Source of the DNA: Caulobacteraceae bacterium
GTDB taxonomy: Bacteria; Pseudomonadota; Alphaproteobacteria; Caulobacterales; Caulobacteraceae
Reading direction: 5' to 3'
NCBI GenBank assembly: GCA_031291685.1
Contig: JARLIP010000170.1
Coordinates: 1 to 33,386 of the forward strand
Length of the DNA: 33,386 nt
Position 1 is the first letter of the stretch. The number at the start of each line of letters is the position of its first letter. The position numbers and the translations under genes were made by a program. The notes beneath the pieces are model-generated. The model ran no database searches. It was given only the letters and a program-made list of their open reading frames with translations, and was not told the DNA's origin. Below, piece after piece: positions 1 to 8,676 of the stretch.

Positions 1-120
1 AAGCGCCTCGAACCGCGCGCGCCCCCGCTCCTGCAACGGTCTGCGCGGGGCCGAGCGCCGTGCGACCGGCGGATCACCATCCCCAGACTTGCCAGCGCCC
101 TTAACCGATTGCTTCGCCAT
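1..120 (-). CDS. Probable TetR-family transcriptional regulator, N-terminus only (runs off window)
   Basis: Forty codons from an ATG at 118-120 stay open to the left edge of the window. The peptide is basic and Arg/Pro-rich and ends in a segment of the type PLQERGRARFEAL. That matches the usual entry into helix 1 of TetR regulators, where Q-x-R-(G/S)-x-x-x-x-E-A-(L/I) precedes the DNA-binding domain. The helix-turn-helix itself lies outside the window, so the family rests on this short match only. It lies downstream of the flavin monooxygenase on the same strand, about 140 bases away, and no strong ribosome site is visible before the ATG. It could instead be another regulator with a similar N-terminal tail. 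Confidence 0.5.
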   Translation of the reverse strand, partial: MAKQSVKGAGKSGDGDPPVARRSAPRRPLQERGRARFEAL

Positions 121-229
121 CAGAAGCGCACCCTGTTCCCCTCGGGGCGGGCCCACGACGCGGGTGGGCCGCCTTCTGAATAGGGCAGTTTGATCGCCGG
201 CGGCAAGACGCGGACGGCGCGGTGGAACG

Positions 230-254
230 GCGGCCGGGAAGCCCTCCCGGCCGC
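230..254 (-). terminator. GC-rich hairpin just after the monooxygenase gene
   Basis: A perfect 10-base stem (230-239 with 245-254, loop AGCCC) begins 8 bases beyond the stop of the flavin monooxygenase. There is no T-run after it, so it is not a canonical intrinsic terminator. A second, weaker hairpin (150-156 with 164-170) follows before the TetR-like start. The position suggests transcript end formation or 3'-end protection. Confidence 0.4.
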
Positions 255-261
255 GTCCGAA

Positions 262-2028
262 CTAGGACTTTCCGTAAACCCGCACCGGAAGACCTTCCTT
301 GCGCGCCTTGAGTTGCAGGGCGAGGAACAGGGAATAGAGACGCGACTGGGCCAGGTTGCCGCCGTGGAACCACAGGCCCTCCTGCGCGGTCGGCTTCCAC
401 ATGTTGCGCAGTTCGCCCTCCCAGGGGCCGGGGTCGTTGGTCGTGTCCGACCCGTAGCCCCAGACCTTGCCGACCTTGGCCGCGACGTCCGGCGATACCA
501 GCTGCCCCACGACCTGATCCATGGAGCCGAACCCCGTGGCGCAGACGATCAGGTCGGCCGGAACCTTGGATCCGTCCGTCAGCACGACGCCGTCAGCCTC
601 GATGCGCGTCACCCCAACCCGCGAGCGCAACTTGATCCGCCCGTCGGCGACCATGTCCGAGGCGCCGACATCAATGTAGTAGCCCGAGGCCCGGCGCAGA
701 TATTTCAACGACATGCCGGTGCCGTCCTCGCCGAAGTCGTGCATGAAGCCGACCGCCTCCAGGCGGGCGTAGAAGTCGGCGTCACGGCGGGCTATCGCCT
801 CGTTGAGCGGGCGGTGAACATCCGGCGCCAGGCGCAGGGGCAAGGACGCGCCCAGAAGATCAGCCCGTTCCGTGGTGACCCCGGAGGCCAGGGCCGCTTC
901 GGAATAGAGGCCCGACAACATCAGCTCCAGGACGGTCTGGGAGCGGACGATATGGGTCGAGGAGCGCTGGATCATGGTCACATCGACCCCGTGCTCGACC
1001 AGATCCGCGCAGATGTCGTGGGCCGAATTGTTCGAGCCGATCACGACCACGCGCTGGCCCTTGCAGCCCGCGCCGCCCCCATGGGCGCTGGAATGGATGA
1101 TCGGGCCCGCGAAGGTTTCCATGCCCTCGAACCTGGGCATGTTCGGCTTGCCGGCATTGCCCGTGGCGATCACGAGATGCTTGGGCCGAAGGGTCAGTTC
1201 TTCCTCGCCCCGGCGAAGCTGGACCCTCCATTCCTTCGCGTCCGCATCATAGGCGGCGCCGACGCATTCGGTGGAACCCCACACATTCAGTTCCATGATC
1301 TGGGCGTAGGCGTCCAGCCAGTCGGCGATCTTGTCCTTGGGCGTGAAGACCGGCCAGGTTTCCGGGAACGGCAGATAGGGCATGTGGTCGTACCAGACCG
1401 GATCATGCAGCGAGAGCGAATGGTAGCGCGAGCGCCACTGATCCCCAGGCCGGGCGTTGCGCTCAACGATGATAGTCGGCACGTCCAGCTGCCGCAGACG
1501 GGCCGCGAGCCCCAGGCCGCCCTGCCCGCCGCCAACGATCAGGACATAGGGCTGCTCGTCCCGCCCCAGGGATTCCTGCTCCGCAAGCAGGGCATCGCGC
1601 CAGTTCCAGTTGGGATGTTTGGGATCGACCATGGCTCCCTTGGGGCGATAACGCCCCCGGTGCTGTTCGAAGCCCCGAAGGTCCTGCAGGGTTGTCAGGA
1701 GGGTCCAGCAGCGCCCATTGCGCAGGCGCGCATAGCCCGTACCGCGTCCATGGAGAGTCTCGAAGGTGATGAAGCCTTCCTGCTCCCCCGCGGCGGCGGC
1801 GTCGAGCACCGCCCAGTTTGCGGACCGCGCGGCGTCCGGCGTGGCCGCGAGCATGGCCCGAATTCCGCCCCGCCCCTCAAGGGTCTTGATATCCCAGGTG
1901 AAGGCGACGAAATCCCGCCAATAGCCCCCCTCCTCGAACATGTCGGCGGCCTGATTCGGATCGCCCGAGGCGAGCGCCTGCTCGAATCCAGCCAACCATG
2001 TTTCGAGCGTCCCGACCGCGACAGTCAT
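262..2028 (-). CDS. FAD/NADPH-dependent flavin monooxygenase with N-terminal NTF2/SnoaL-like domain
   Basis: The 588-residue protein has two parts. Residues 1 to about 130 resemble an NTF2/SnoaL-like fold (a WLAGFEQALASGD start and a WRDFVAFTWD segment). From about 160 it is a group B-type flavin monooxygenase: the FAD Rossmann motif GGGQGG at 166-171, an FMO-like FxGxxxH motif at 306-312, and an NADPH motif GSNNSA at 331-336. Such enzymes activate O2 at the flavin to oxygenate N, S or carbonyl substrates. The substrate cannot be told. The ATG at 2026-2028 is preferred because AGGGAGA lies 8 bases upstream; ATGs at 2032-2034 and 2044-2046 are alternatives. It is monocistronic or leads into the TetR-like gene. 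Family confidence is high, substrate unknown. Confidence 0.88.
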   Translation of the reverse strand: MTVAVGTLETWLAGFEQALASGDPNQAADMFEEGGYWRDFVAFTWDIKTLEGRGGIRAMLAATPDAARSANWAVLDAAAAGEQEGFITFETLHGRGTGYARLRNGRCWTLLTTLQDLRGFEQHRGRYRPKGAMVDPKHPNWNWRDALLAEQESLGRDEQPYVLIVGGGQGGLGLAARLRQLDVPTIIVERNARPGDQWRSRYHSLSLHDPVWYDHMPYLPFPETWPVFTPKDKIADWLDAYAQIMELNVWGSTECVGAAYDADAKEWRVQLRRGEEELTLRPKHLVIATGNAGKPNMPRFEGMETFAGPIIHSSAHGGGAGCKGQRVVVIGSNNSAHDICADLVEHGVDVTMIQRSSTHIVRSQTVLELMLSGLYSEAALASGVTTERADLLGASLPLRLAPDVHRPLNEAIARRDADFYARLEAVGFMHDFGEDGTGMSLKYLRRASGYYIDVGASDMVADGRIKLRSRVGVTRIEADGVVLTDGSKVPADLIVCATGFGSMDQVVGQLVSPDVAAKVGKVWGYGSDTTNDPGPWEGELRNMWKPTAQEGLWFHGGNLAQSRLYSLFLALQLKARKEGLPVRVYGKS

Positions 2029-2182
2029 GTCCATTCTCCCTGACATAGAACCGTCGCCCCAACGCGGTTGAACCCGGCGGCGCCCAAACGATCCATTTCT
2101 AATCTAGCGGCGCGGAACTTATTCGATATCTATCGGCTTTTTCAAGCGACCGTATGGCCAGCGCGCACGACCCGCGCCCGGC

Positions 2183-2656
2183 TCACACAGGCAGGGCCGT
2201 GGTGTATTTCACCTGGCTGAGCGCGAAGTGCGAGGCCGAGGTCGCCACGTTGGGATGGTTCAGCATCTCCCGCATCAGGAAGCGCTCATAGTCGGCGACG
2301 TCCGCCGCGACGATGCGCATCTGATAGTCCCATTCCCCCGACATCGAGTGGCATTCGAGGATCTCCGGGCGGGTTTGCACGAAGGCTTCGAACTCCAGCC
2401 GCTGGTCCGGGGCGTGGGAGCGCATACGAACCTGCAGCATGACATTGACGCCGCGCCCCACCCGCGCGGGGTCCACCAGCCGCACATTCGCCCCCAACAC
2501 GCCCGCCTGCTCCAGAGCGCGGATCCGCCGCCAGACCGAGGCGGGCGAGGCGCCGACCTGTTCGGCCAGGGCGGCGTGGGACAGGCTGGCGTCCTTCTGC
2601 AACAGCCGCAGGATCTTGCGATCCAGGGCCGAAATTTCGTGATCAACTTCTTTCAC
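2183..2656 (-). CDS. Lrp/AsnC-family transcriptional regulator
   Basis: The protein has an N-terminal winged helix typical of Lrp/AsnC (ALDRKILRLLQKDASLSHAALAEQVG, then SPASVWRRIRALEQAGV) and a C-terminal RAM/AsnC ligand domain with the EILECHSMSGEWDYQMRI segment. Such regulators form octamers or dimers that sense amino acids. It diverges from the phenylalanine hydroxylase gene, so the likely role is control of the aromatic amino acid operon by Phe or Tyr; this is inference from position. The GTG at 2654-2656 gives a standard length of 157 residues. An in-frame ATG at 2684-2686 would add ten residues (MINRFTWNKL), but that extension lies inside a large dyad that looks like an operator. Confidence 0.88.
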   Translation of the reverse strand: MKEVDHEISALDRKILRLLQKDASLSHAALAEQVGASPASVWRRIRALEQAGVLGANVRLVDPARVGRGVNVMLQVRMRSHAPDQRLEFEAFVQTRPEILECHSMSGEWDYQMRIVAADVADYERFLMREMLNHPNVATSASHFALSQVKYTTALPV

Positions 2657-2685
2657 TAATTTGTTCCAGGTGAAACGATTGATCA
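2640..2685. promoter_or_regulatory. Nested inverted repeat at the Lrp gene start; probable operator
   Basis: Two concentric dyads share a centre near 2663: TGATCAA (2640-2646) with TTGATCA (2679-2685), and TTTCAC (2651-2656) with GTGAAA (2670-2675). Both are perfect. Spans of this size and nesting fit Lrp-type binding, and the site overlaps the start of the regulator next to the phhA promoter region, suggesting autoregulation and control of the divergent operon. If the upstream ATG is used, the dyad would be coding. Binding is inferred. Confidence 0.5.
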
Positions 2686-2749
2686 TATTTTGCCGGCTAT
2701 AGTACGATATTGAAAGGCATTTTCGGCGGGCCGCCCGTAGCCTTGCCCC

Positions 2750-3646
2750 ATGAGCAAAAGCGCGCGCAGGGACCTTGCCGAGCCACCCTCAGGGGCGGGG
2801 GCGGACTGGACCATTCCCCAGGATTGGCGCCGTTACACCTCGGCCGAGCACGCGCTCTGGGACCAACTCTTCGAGCGTCAGATCGTCATGCTCCAGCCTC
2901 GCGCGGCGGCCGCTTTCCTGCGTGGCGTCGATGTGCTGCGGCTCGGCCGTCCCGGCATTCCGGACTTCGAGGAACTTAGCGCGCGGCTCCGGGACCTGAC
3001 CGGATGGCGGGTGGTGGCGGTTCCGGGCCTTGTGCCCGACGAGGCGTTCTTTCGGCATCTGGCCAACCGCACCTTCGTGGCGGGCCGCTTCATCCGCCGG
3101 CCCGACCAGATCGACTATCTGCAGGAGCCAGACATTTTCCACGACGTCTTCGGCCACGCGCCCCTGCTCGCCGACCCGGTGTTCGCAGACTACATGCAGG
3201 CCTATGGCGAGGGCGGGCTGCGCTCGCTCAGGTTCGACTCTCTGGACCATCTGGCCCGGCTCTATTGGTACACCGTCGAATTCGGGCTGATCCGCGAGGG
3301 GTCGGATCTGTAGCTGTTCGGCGCGGGCATCGTGTCCAGCTTTGGCGAGTCGCGGTTCGCCCTGGATGATCCCTCCCCCAACCGGCTGGGCTTCGACCTG
3401 AAGCGGGTGATGCGCACGCCCTATCGCATCGACGACTACCAGCAGACCTATTTCGTGATCGACAGCTTCGAGGACCTGCTGCGCCAGACCCTCAATGCGG
3501 ACTTCGCCCCGCTCTATGGCGAGCTGGCGGGCCTCAGCGATCTCGCCACTGACCAGATCCTCGCCACCGACAAGGTGATCGATCGGGGCGACCAGGCCTA
3601 CGCCCTCGCCCGGAAGGCCGCCTGTTCCAACGGAGCCCCCGCATGA
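2750..3646 (+). pseudogene. phhA: Phenylalanine 4-monooxygenase interrupted by an in-frame amber codon
   Basis: The reading frame encodes a 298-codon aromatic amino acid hydroxylase that converts phenylalanine to tyrosine with tetrahydropterin and O2. The iron ligands are visible: H131 and H136 in IFHDVFGHAPLLADP, and E177 in YWYTVEFGLI. Codon 188 (3311-3313) is TAG, and the same frame then continues as LFGAGIVSSFGES and a normal C-terminal region to a TGA at 3644-3646. In homologues the interrupted position lies in the (L/A)-(R/K)-x-(Y/F)-GAG-(I/L)-SS stretch, so a single AAG, CAG or similar codon changed to TAG would explain it. The stop leaves 187 residues, lacking about 110 C-terminal ones, probably inactive unless read through. 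The final TGA overlaps the hppD start (ATGA). A sequencing error is possible. The gene family is certain; whether it is functional is not. Confidence 0.85.
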
Positions 3647-4731
3647 CCGACCTGTTCGAAAATCCCCTTGGTCTCGACGGCTTTGAGTTCATCGAGTTCT
3701 GCGCCCCGCAAAAGGGCCTGCTGGAACCTGTGTTCGAGACCATGGGGTTCACCCGCGTCGCCCGCCACCGGTCCAAGGACGTGGATCTGTGGCGCCAGGG
3801 CGAGATCAACCTGATCGCCAACTATGAGCCCCACTCCCCGGCGGCCTATTTCGCGGCGGAGCACGGCCCCTCGGCCTGCGGCATGGCCTTTCGGGTCAGG
3901 AACGCCAAGACGGCCTACGATCTTGTGCTGGAGCGCGGCGCCGAGCCGGTGGAGACCAGGCCCGGCCCCCTGGAACTGCGCCTGCCGGCCATTCGCGGCA
4001 TCGGCGGGGCGATCATCTATCTGATCGACCGCTATGGGGACGTCCCCTCGATCTACGACATCGATTTCGACTACCTGCCCGGCGTGGATCGCCACCCCAC
4101 GGGCGCGGGGCTGAGGCTGATCGACCACCTGACCCACAATGTCTATGGCGGGCGCATGGCCCACTGGGCGGGGTTCTATGAGCGGATCTTCAACTTCCGG
4201 GAAATCCGCTACTTCGACATCAAGGGCGAATATACCGGCCTGACCAGCAAGGCCATGACCGCCCCGGACGGCCTGATCCGCATCCCCCTCAACGAGGAGA
4301 GCAAGGCCGGCGGCGGCCAGATCGAGGAGTATCTGCGCGCCTATAACGGCGAGGGCATTCAGCACATCGCCTTTCTCTGCGACGACCTGATCGGCGCCTG
4401 GGACAGGCTCAAGACCCTGGGCACGCCGTTCATGACCGCCCCGCCGGCCACCTATTACGAGATGCTGGAGGAGCGCCTGCCCGGTCATGGGGAGCCGGTG
4501 GCCGAGCTTCAGCGCCGCGGCATCCTGCTGGACGGCTCCACCGAGGCGGGGGACCCGCGCCTGTTGCTGCAGATCTTTTCCCAGACCGTGATCGGCCCGG
4601 TGTTCTTCGAGTTCATCCAGCGCAAGAAGGACGAGGGCTTCGGCGAGGGCAATTTCACGGCCCTGTTCAAGTCGATGGAGCGCGACCAGATGCGCCGCGG
4701 CGCCCTGGCCGTGGAGGCGGCCGCCGAATGA
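3643..4731 (+). CDS. hppD: 4-hydroxyphenylpyruvate dioxygenase
   Basis: A 362-residue non-heme iron dioxygenase of the VOC fold that turns 4-hydroxyphenylpyruvate into homogentisate, the second oxidative step of tyrosine breakdown. The three iron ligands fall where expected for bacterial HPPD: H162 ([12 protein letters not shown]), H241 ([11 protein letters not shown]) and E323 ([19 protein letters not shown]). The C-terminal gating helix region ([16 protein letters not shown]) is intact, and the length is typical. It overlaps phhA upstream and the VOC gene downstream by four bases each (ATGA), so the cistrons are probably translationally coupled. Nothing in it looks broken, in contrast to phhA. 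Confidence 0.97.
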   Translation: MTDLFENPLGLDGFEFIEFCAPQKGLLEPVFETMGFTRVARHRSKDVDLWRQGEINLIANYEPHSPAAYFAAEHGPSACGMAFRVRNAKTAYDLVLERGAEPVETRPGPLELRLPAIRGIGGAIIYLIDRYGDVPSIYDIDFDYLPGVDRHPTGAGLRLIDHLTHNVYGGRMAHWAGFYERIFNFREIRYFDIKGEYTGLTSKAMTAPDGLIRIPLNEESKAGGGQIEEYLRAYNGEGIQHIAFLCDDLIGAWDRLKTLGTPFMTAPPATYYEMLEERLPGHGEPVAELQRRGILLDGSTEAGDPRLLLQIFSQTVIGPVFFEFIQRKKDEGFGEGNFTALFKSMERDQMRRGALAVEAAAE

Positions 4732-5279
4732 CCGTCCCCTTCGCCCTGAGGCGGATCCATCACGTCGCCTATCGCTGCCGCGACGCCCAGGAGACCGTGG
4801 AATTCTACGAACGCGTTCTGGGCATGGCCTTCACCTCCGCCTTCGCCGAGGACAAGGTTCCGTCCACCGGGGCGGACGATCCCTATATGCATGTCTTCCT
4901 GGACGCCGGGGGCGGCAATGTCCTGGCCTTCTTTGAGTTGCCGGGCCAGCCGCCGATGGGGCGCGATCCCAACACCCCGGCCTGGGTGCAGCACATCGCC
5001 TTCGAGGTCGCCGACCTGGACGCCCTGATGGCCGCCAAGGCCCATATCGAGGCGCAGGGGATCGAGGTTCTGGGCCCGACCTTTCACGGCGTGTTCAAGT
5101 CGATCTACTTCTTCGATCCCAACGGCCATCGCCTGGAGCTGGCCTGCAATATCGGCAAGCCGGAGCAGTTTGACGAGTTGCGCCGGGTCGCGCCGCTGAT
5201 GCTGAGCGAGTGGAGCCGCACCAAGCGCGCCCCACGCCACGCGGCGTGGCTGCACAAAGATCCGGACGCCGAGGCTTGA
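4728..5279 (+). CDS. VOC (glyoxalase/bleomycin-resistance/dioxygenase) family protein
   Basis: A 183-residue protein with two beta-alpha-beta-beta-beta modules. The candidate metal ligands sit at the glyoxalase-like places: His in RRIHHVAYR, Glu in VLAFFELPG, His in WVQHIAFEV and Glu in GHRLELACN. It lies between hppD and fahA with 4-base overlaps on both sides (ATGA and TTGA), so it should act in tyrosine or homogentisate breakdown. Its reaction cannot be read from sequence. It could be a ring-cleavage or isomerising enzyme, or detoxify a side product. It is not a homogentisate dioxygenase of the known HmgA cupin type. Confidence 0.88.
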   Translation: MTVPFALRRIHHVAYRCRDAQETVEFYERVLGMAFTSAFAEDKVPSTGADDPYMHVFLDAGGGNVLAFFELPGQPPMGRDPNTPAWVQHIAFEVADLDALMAAKAHIEAQGIEVLGPTFHGVFKSIYFFDPNGHRLELACNIGKPEQFDELRRVAPLMLSEWSRTKRAPRHAAWLHKDPDAEA

Positions 5280-6586
5280 TCGACGAAACCCATGATCCGG
5301 CCCGGCTAAGCTTCGTCGCCTCGGCCAACGGTCACCCCGACTTTCCGATCCAAAACCTGCCCTTCGGCGTGTTCAGCCCAGCCGGCGCGGCGCCCCGGGG
5401 CGGGGTGGCGATCGGGGACCAGGTTCTGGATCTGTCCGAGGCCGCCGCTTCTCCCCTGTTGAGCGGAGACGCCCAGCTCGCGGCGGCGGCCTGCGGCGGT
5501 CAGCTCAACGACCTGCTGGCCCTGCCGCCCCAAGCGCGTCGGGACCTGCGCCGCCAGCTATCCACGCTCCTGGTCAAGGGTTCCGAACACGCCCAGACAG
5601 TCTCGGCGTGGCTACACCCCGCCGCCCTGTGCGAACTGCACCCACCGGCGCGGATCGGCGACTACACGGACTTCTATGCCGGCATCCACCACGCCCTGAA
5701 CGTCGGCCGGCAGTTCCGGCCCGATCAGCCGCTGTTGCCGAACTACAAGCACATGCCGATCGCCTATCATGGCCGCGCCTCCTCCATCCGTGTCAGCGGC
5801 GCGCCGGTCTTCCGTCCAAGCGGACAGCGCAAGGCTCCCGACCGCGATACGCCGGACTTCGGCCCCAGCGAGCGGCTGGATTTCGAGCTTGAGTTGGGGG
5901 TCTGGATCGGCGGCGAAAACGCCCTGGGATCGCCTGTTCCCATAGCCGAGGCCGGACGGCGCGTCGCGGGGCTTTGCCTGCTCAACGACTGGTCGGCCCG
6001 GGACCTGCAGACCTGGGAATACCAGCCCCTGGGCCCGTTCCTGGCCAAGAATTTCCTGACGACCATCTCCCCCTGGATCATCACCGCCGAGGCCCTGGAG
6101 CCGTTCCGCATCGCCGCCCAAGCCCGCGCGCCCAGCGATCCCCAGCCCCTGCCCTATCTGTGGGATGCGCAAGACCAGGCCCACGGCGGCTTTTCCATCA
6201 TCCTTGGCGTTCTGCTGCGCACCCAGGGCATGCGTGAACGCGCGGAGCCCCCGGTCAAAATCAGCCACGGGTCCGCCCGACACCTCTATTGGACGGCGGC
6301 GCAGATGGTGGCCCATCACACAGCGGGCGGCTGCGACCTTAGGCCCGGCGACCTCTTCGGCACGGGGACCGTCTCGACGCCGGATGACGAAGGGCTGGGC
6401 AGCCTGCTGGAAATGACCCGGGGCGGCCGAGCGCCGCTCCATCTGCCCGGCGGCGAGACCCGCGGGTTTCTGGAGGACGGGGACGAGGTGTCCCTGACCG
6501 GTCGCGCCGAAGCGGAGGGCTTTGTCGGCATCGGCTTTGGCCCCTGCGTGGGGACGGTGCGGATCTCCACGCTTGGCGTATCGTAG
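5276..6586 (+). CDS. fahA: Fumarylacetoacetase
   Basis: Hydrolyses fumarylacetoacetate to fumarate and acetoacetate, the last step of tyrosine breakdown. The 436-residue protein starts with a conserved N-terminus ([20 protein letters not shown], then FPIQNLPFGVFS), which fixes the start at the TTG 5276-5278, overlapping the stop of the VOC gene by four bases. Metal and catalytic segments are present: the Asp and His of YTDFYAGIHHA, the two Glu of DFELELGVWIG and the Asp of LCLLNDWSARD. HGRASSIRVSG and QPLGPFLAKNF are also typical. Upstream in-frame starts within the VOC gene are unlikely. The preceding enzymes homogentisate dioxygenase and maleylacetoacetate isomerase are not encoded in the window. 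Confidence 0.96.
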   Translation: MIDETHDPARLSFVASANGHPDFPIQNLPFGVFSPAGAAPRGGVAIGDQVLDLSEAAASPLLSGDAQLAAAACGGQLNDLLALPPQARRDLRRQLSTLLVKGSEHAQTVSAWLHPAALCELHPPARIGDYTDFYAGIHHALNVGRQFRPDQPLLPNYKHMPIAYHGRASSIRVSGAPVFRPSGQRKAPDRDTPDFGPSERLDFELELGVWIGGENALGSPVPIAEAGRRVAGLCLLNDWSARDLQTWEYQPLGPFLAKNFLTTISPWIITAEALEPFRIAAQARAPSDPQPLPYLWDAQDQAHGGFSIILGVLLRTQGMRERAEPPVKISHGSARHLYWTAAQMVAHHTAGGCDLRPGDLFGTGTVSTPDDEGLGSLLEMTRGGRAPLHLPGGETRGFLEDGDEVSLTGRAEAEGFVGIGFGPCVGTVRISTLGVS

Positions 6587-6624
6587 CCGTAATACCTACG
6601 GCCATTGAGCTTGACCGTCAGATT

Positions 6625-6769
6625 CCGTCATTCCCACCGTCATCCCGGGCACGCAGTGTCGGGGATCCATGCCGTTCAGGCTCCGCCGCGACGGGCTTTC
6701 AGACTGAATCCCACGCACGATGATCCGGCCTCGTTCACGGAATGGATCGCCGCAAGCGGCGATGACGGG
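6625..6769. repeat. REP-like palindromic intergenic element
   Basis: Between the convergent fahA and SDR genes lies an about 145-base stretch bounded by CCGTCATTC on the left and GATGACGGG on the right. It holds two hairpins: ATCCCGG (6642-6648) with CGGGGAT (6660-6666, one mismatch), and a perfect ATCGCCGC/GCGGCGAT stem (6746-6753 with 6756-6763). The CGTCATCCCGGG...GGATCCATG and GGATCGC...GATGACGGG phrases are of the kind seen in dispersed extragenic repeats of Caulobacterales and sphingomonads. No gene is seen in 6587-6846. Other copies cannot be checked inside this window. Confidence 0.5.
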
Positions 6770-6846
6770 CAAGTTGGCTTCAACGGTTAGCTTCAAAGAC
6801 CCCTCGGTATGAGGAAATGTATCTTCGACGCGGGTCCGGTGAAGGC

Positions 6847-7563
6847 TCACCACGGAACGGCGCGCCCCTCGCGGTCGAGAAATCGCAGGCCGGGTTTGCC
6901 TTGCCGCGAGAGCAGCACGTCCACGACCTTCGGAATGGTCTCCTCGACACCGAACGGCGCGTCCGGCCCGCCAAGAGCGGTGCGGATCCAGCCCGGAGCC
7001 ATCAAGACCAGCGCGCGCGGCTCTCCGGCATGACGCGCGGCGTAGCACCGCATGAACTGGTTCAAGGCGGCCTTGCTGCCGCGATAGACCTCAGCGCCAC
7101 CCTTCTCGTTGTTGCTGATGCTCCCCTGTCCCGACGACATGACGCCGATGAGCCCGTCCGCGGGGACAAGATCCTGTAATCCCTCAATGACGCGCATCGG
7201 GCTCAGGGCGTTCGTGACCATGACGCGAACGAACGCCTCCATCGACACCGCCCCGACGGGCTCGTGCGCGTTGGCGTTGGCGGTCCCGGCGTTGTGAAAC
7301 AGGATGTCGAAGCCGCGGCCAGAGAGACGGTCGTGCAGCGCCATAATCTGATCCGGCTCCGTGACGTCGAGGGACTCGATCTCGATACGGCCCGGATGTT
7401 CGTCCGCCAGATCATGCAGCTCGGTTCTGGCGTCGCCCTGTACCGTGCCAACGACATTCCACCCCTTCTTGAGGAACTCGGCGGCCATGGCGAGGCCAAG
7501 GCCGCGGGATGCTCCAATGAGGAGGACCGTAGGGACGGTGTCGGGTGAAGTGGCGGGGCGCAT
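6847..7563 (-). CDS. SDR-family NAD(P)-dependent oxidoreductase
   Basis: A 238-residue classical short-chain dehydrogenase/reductase. The cofactor motif GASRGLG is at 17-23, NAG at 91-93, the catalytic Ser near 143 (VMSSGQG) and the YxxxK pair at Y160 and K164 (YRGSKAALNQF). It presumably reduces or oxidises a carbonyl/alcohol using NAD(P)H in the cytoplasm; the substrate is unknown. It diverges from the LysR-type gene across 132 bases rich in inverted repeats, the usual layout of a LysR regulator and its target. No good ribosome site precedes the ATG at 7561-7563. Confidence 0.93.
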   Translation of the reverse strand: MRPATSPDTVPTVLLIGASRGLGLAMAAEFLKKGWNVVGTVQGDARTELHDLADEHPGRIEIESLDVTEPDQIMALHDRLSGRGFDILFHNAGTANANAHEPVGAVSMEAFVRVMVTNALSPMRVIEGLQDLVPADGLIGVMSSGQGSISNNEKGGAEVYRGSKAALNQFMRCYAARHAGEPRALVLMAPGWIRTALGGPDAPFGVEETIPKVVDVLLSRQGKPGLRFLDREGRAVPW

Positions 7564-7604
7564 GAGGAGGTCTTTCGCTGCAAAGGTCTGCGGCGAATGT
7601 GTGT

Positions 7605-7690
7605 GACCCTATCAACAAGCGCCAGACGCATCTGATGCACACTACAGTTGCGTCTGACGCTATGGCTGCTGGGCGAGATCCGATAGGGTC
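7605..7690. promoter_or_regulatory. LysR-type operator region with three inverted repeats
   Basis: The SDR/LysR divergent region contains an 11-of-12 inverted repeat, GCGCCAGACGCA (7619-7630) with TGCGTCTGACGC (7649-7660). Inside it is the perfect palindrome GCATC-T-GATGC (7628-7638). An outer perfect 9-base pair of arms, GACCCTATC (7605-7613) and GATAGGGTC (7682-7690), flanks them and the right arm ends just before the LysR ATG at 7696. LysR tetramers bind such paired recognition and activation sites. Which arms are bound is inference. Confidence 0.6.
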
Positions 7691-7695
7691 CGGCC

Positions 7696-8643
<948 letters not shown>

Positions 8644-8676
8644 CTCGTATTTTGCACCCCTTCGGAGAACTGCGGC

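Noticed and set aside
190-2043. Long open frame (617 codons) on the plus strand opposite the flavin monooxygenase
   Set aside because: Its translation is Gly/Arg/His/Gln-rich without any family likeness, while the minus strand shows clear FAD and NADPH motifs. It is a GC-driven antisense frame.
3332-3646. Separate small protein starting at the GTG after the phhA amber codon
   Set aside because: It is in the same frame and is the conserved C-terminal part of phenylalanine hydroxylase, with no ribosome site of its own.
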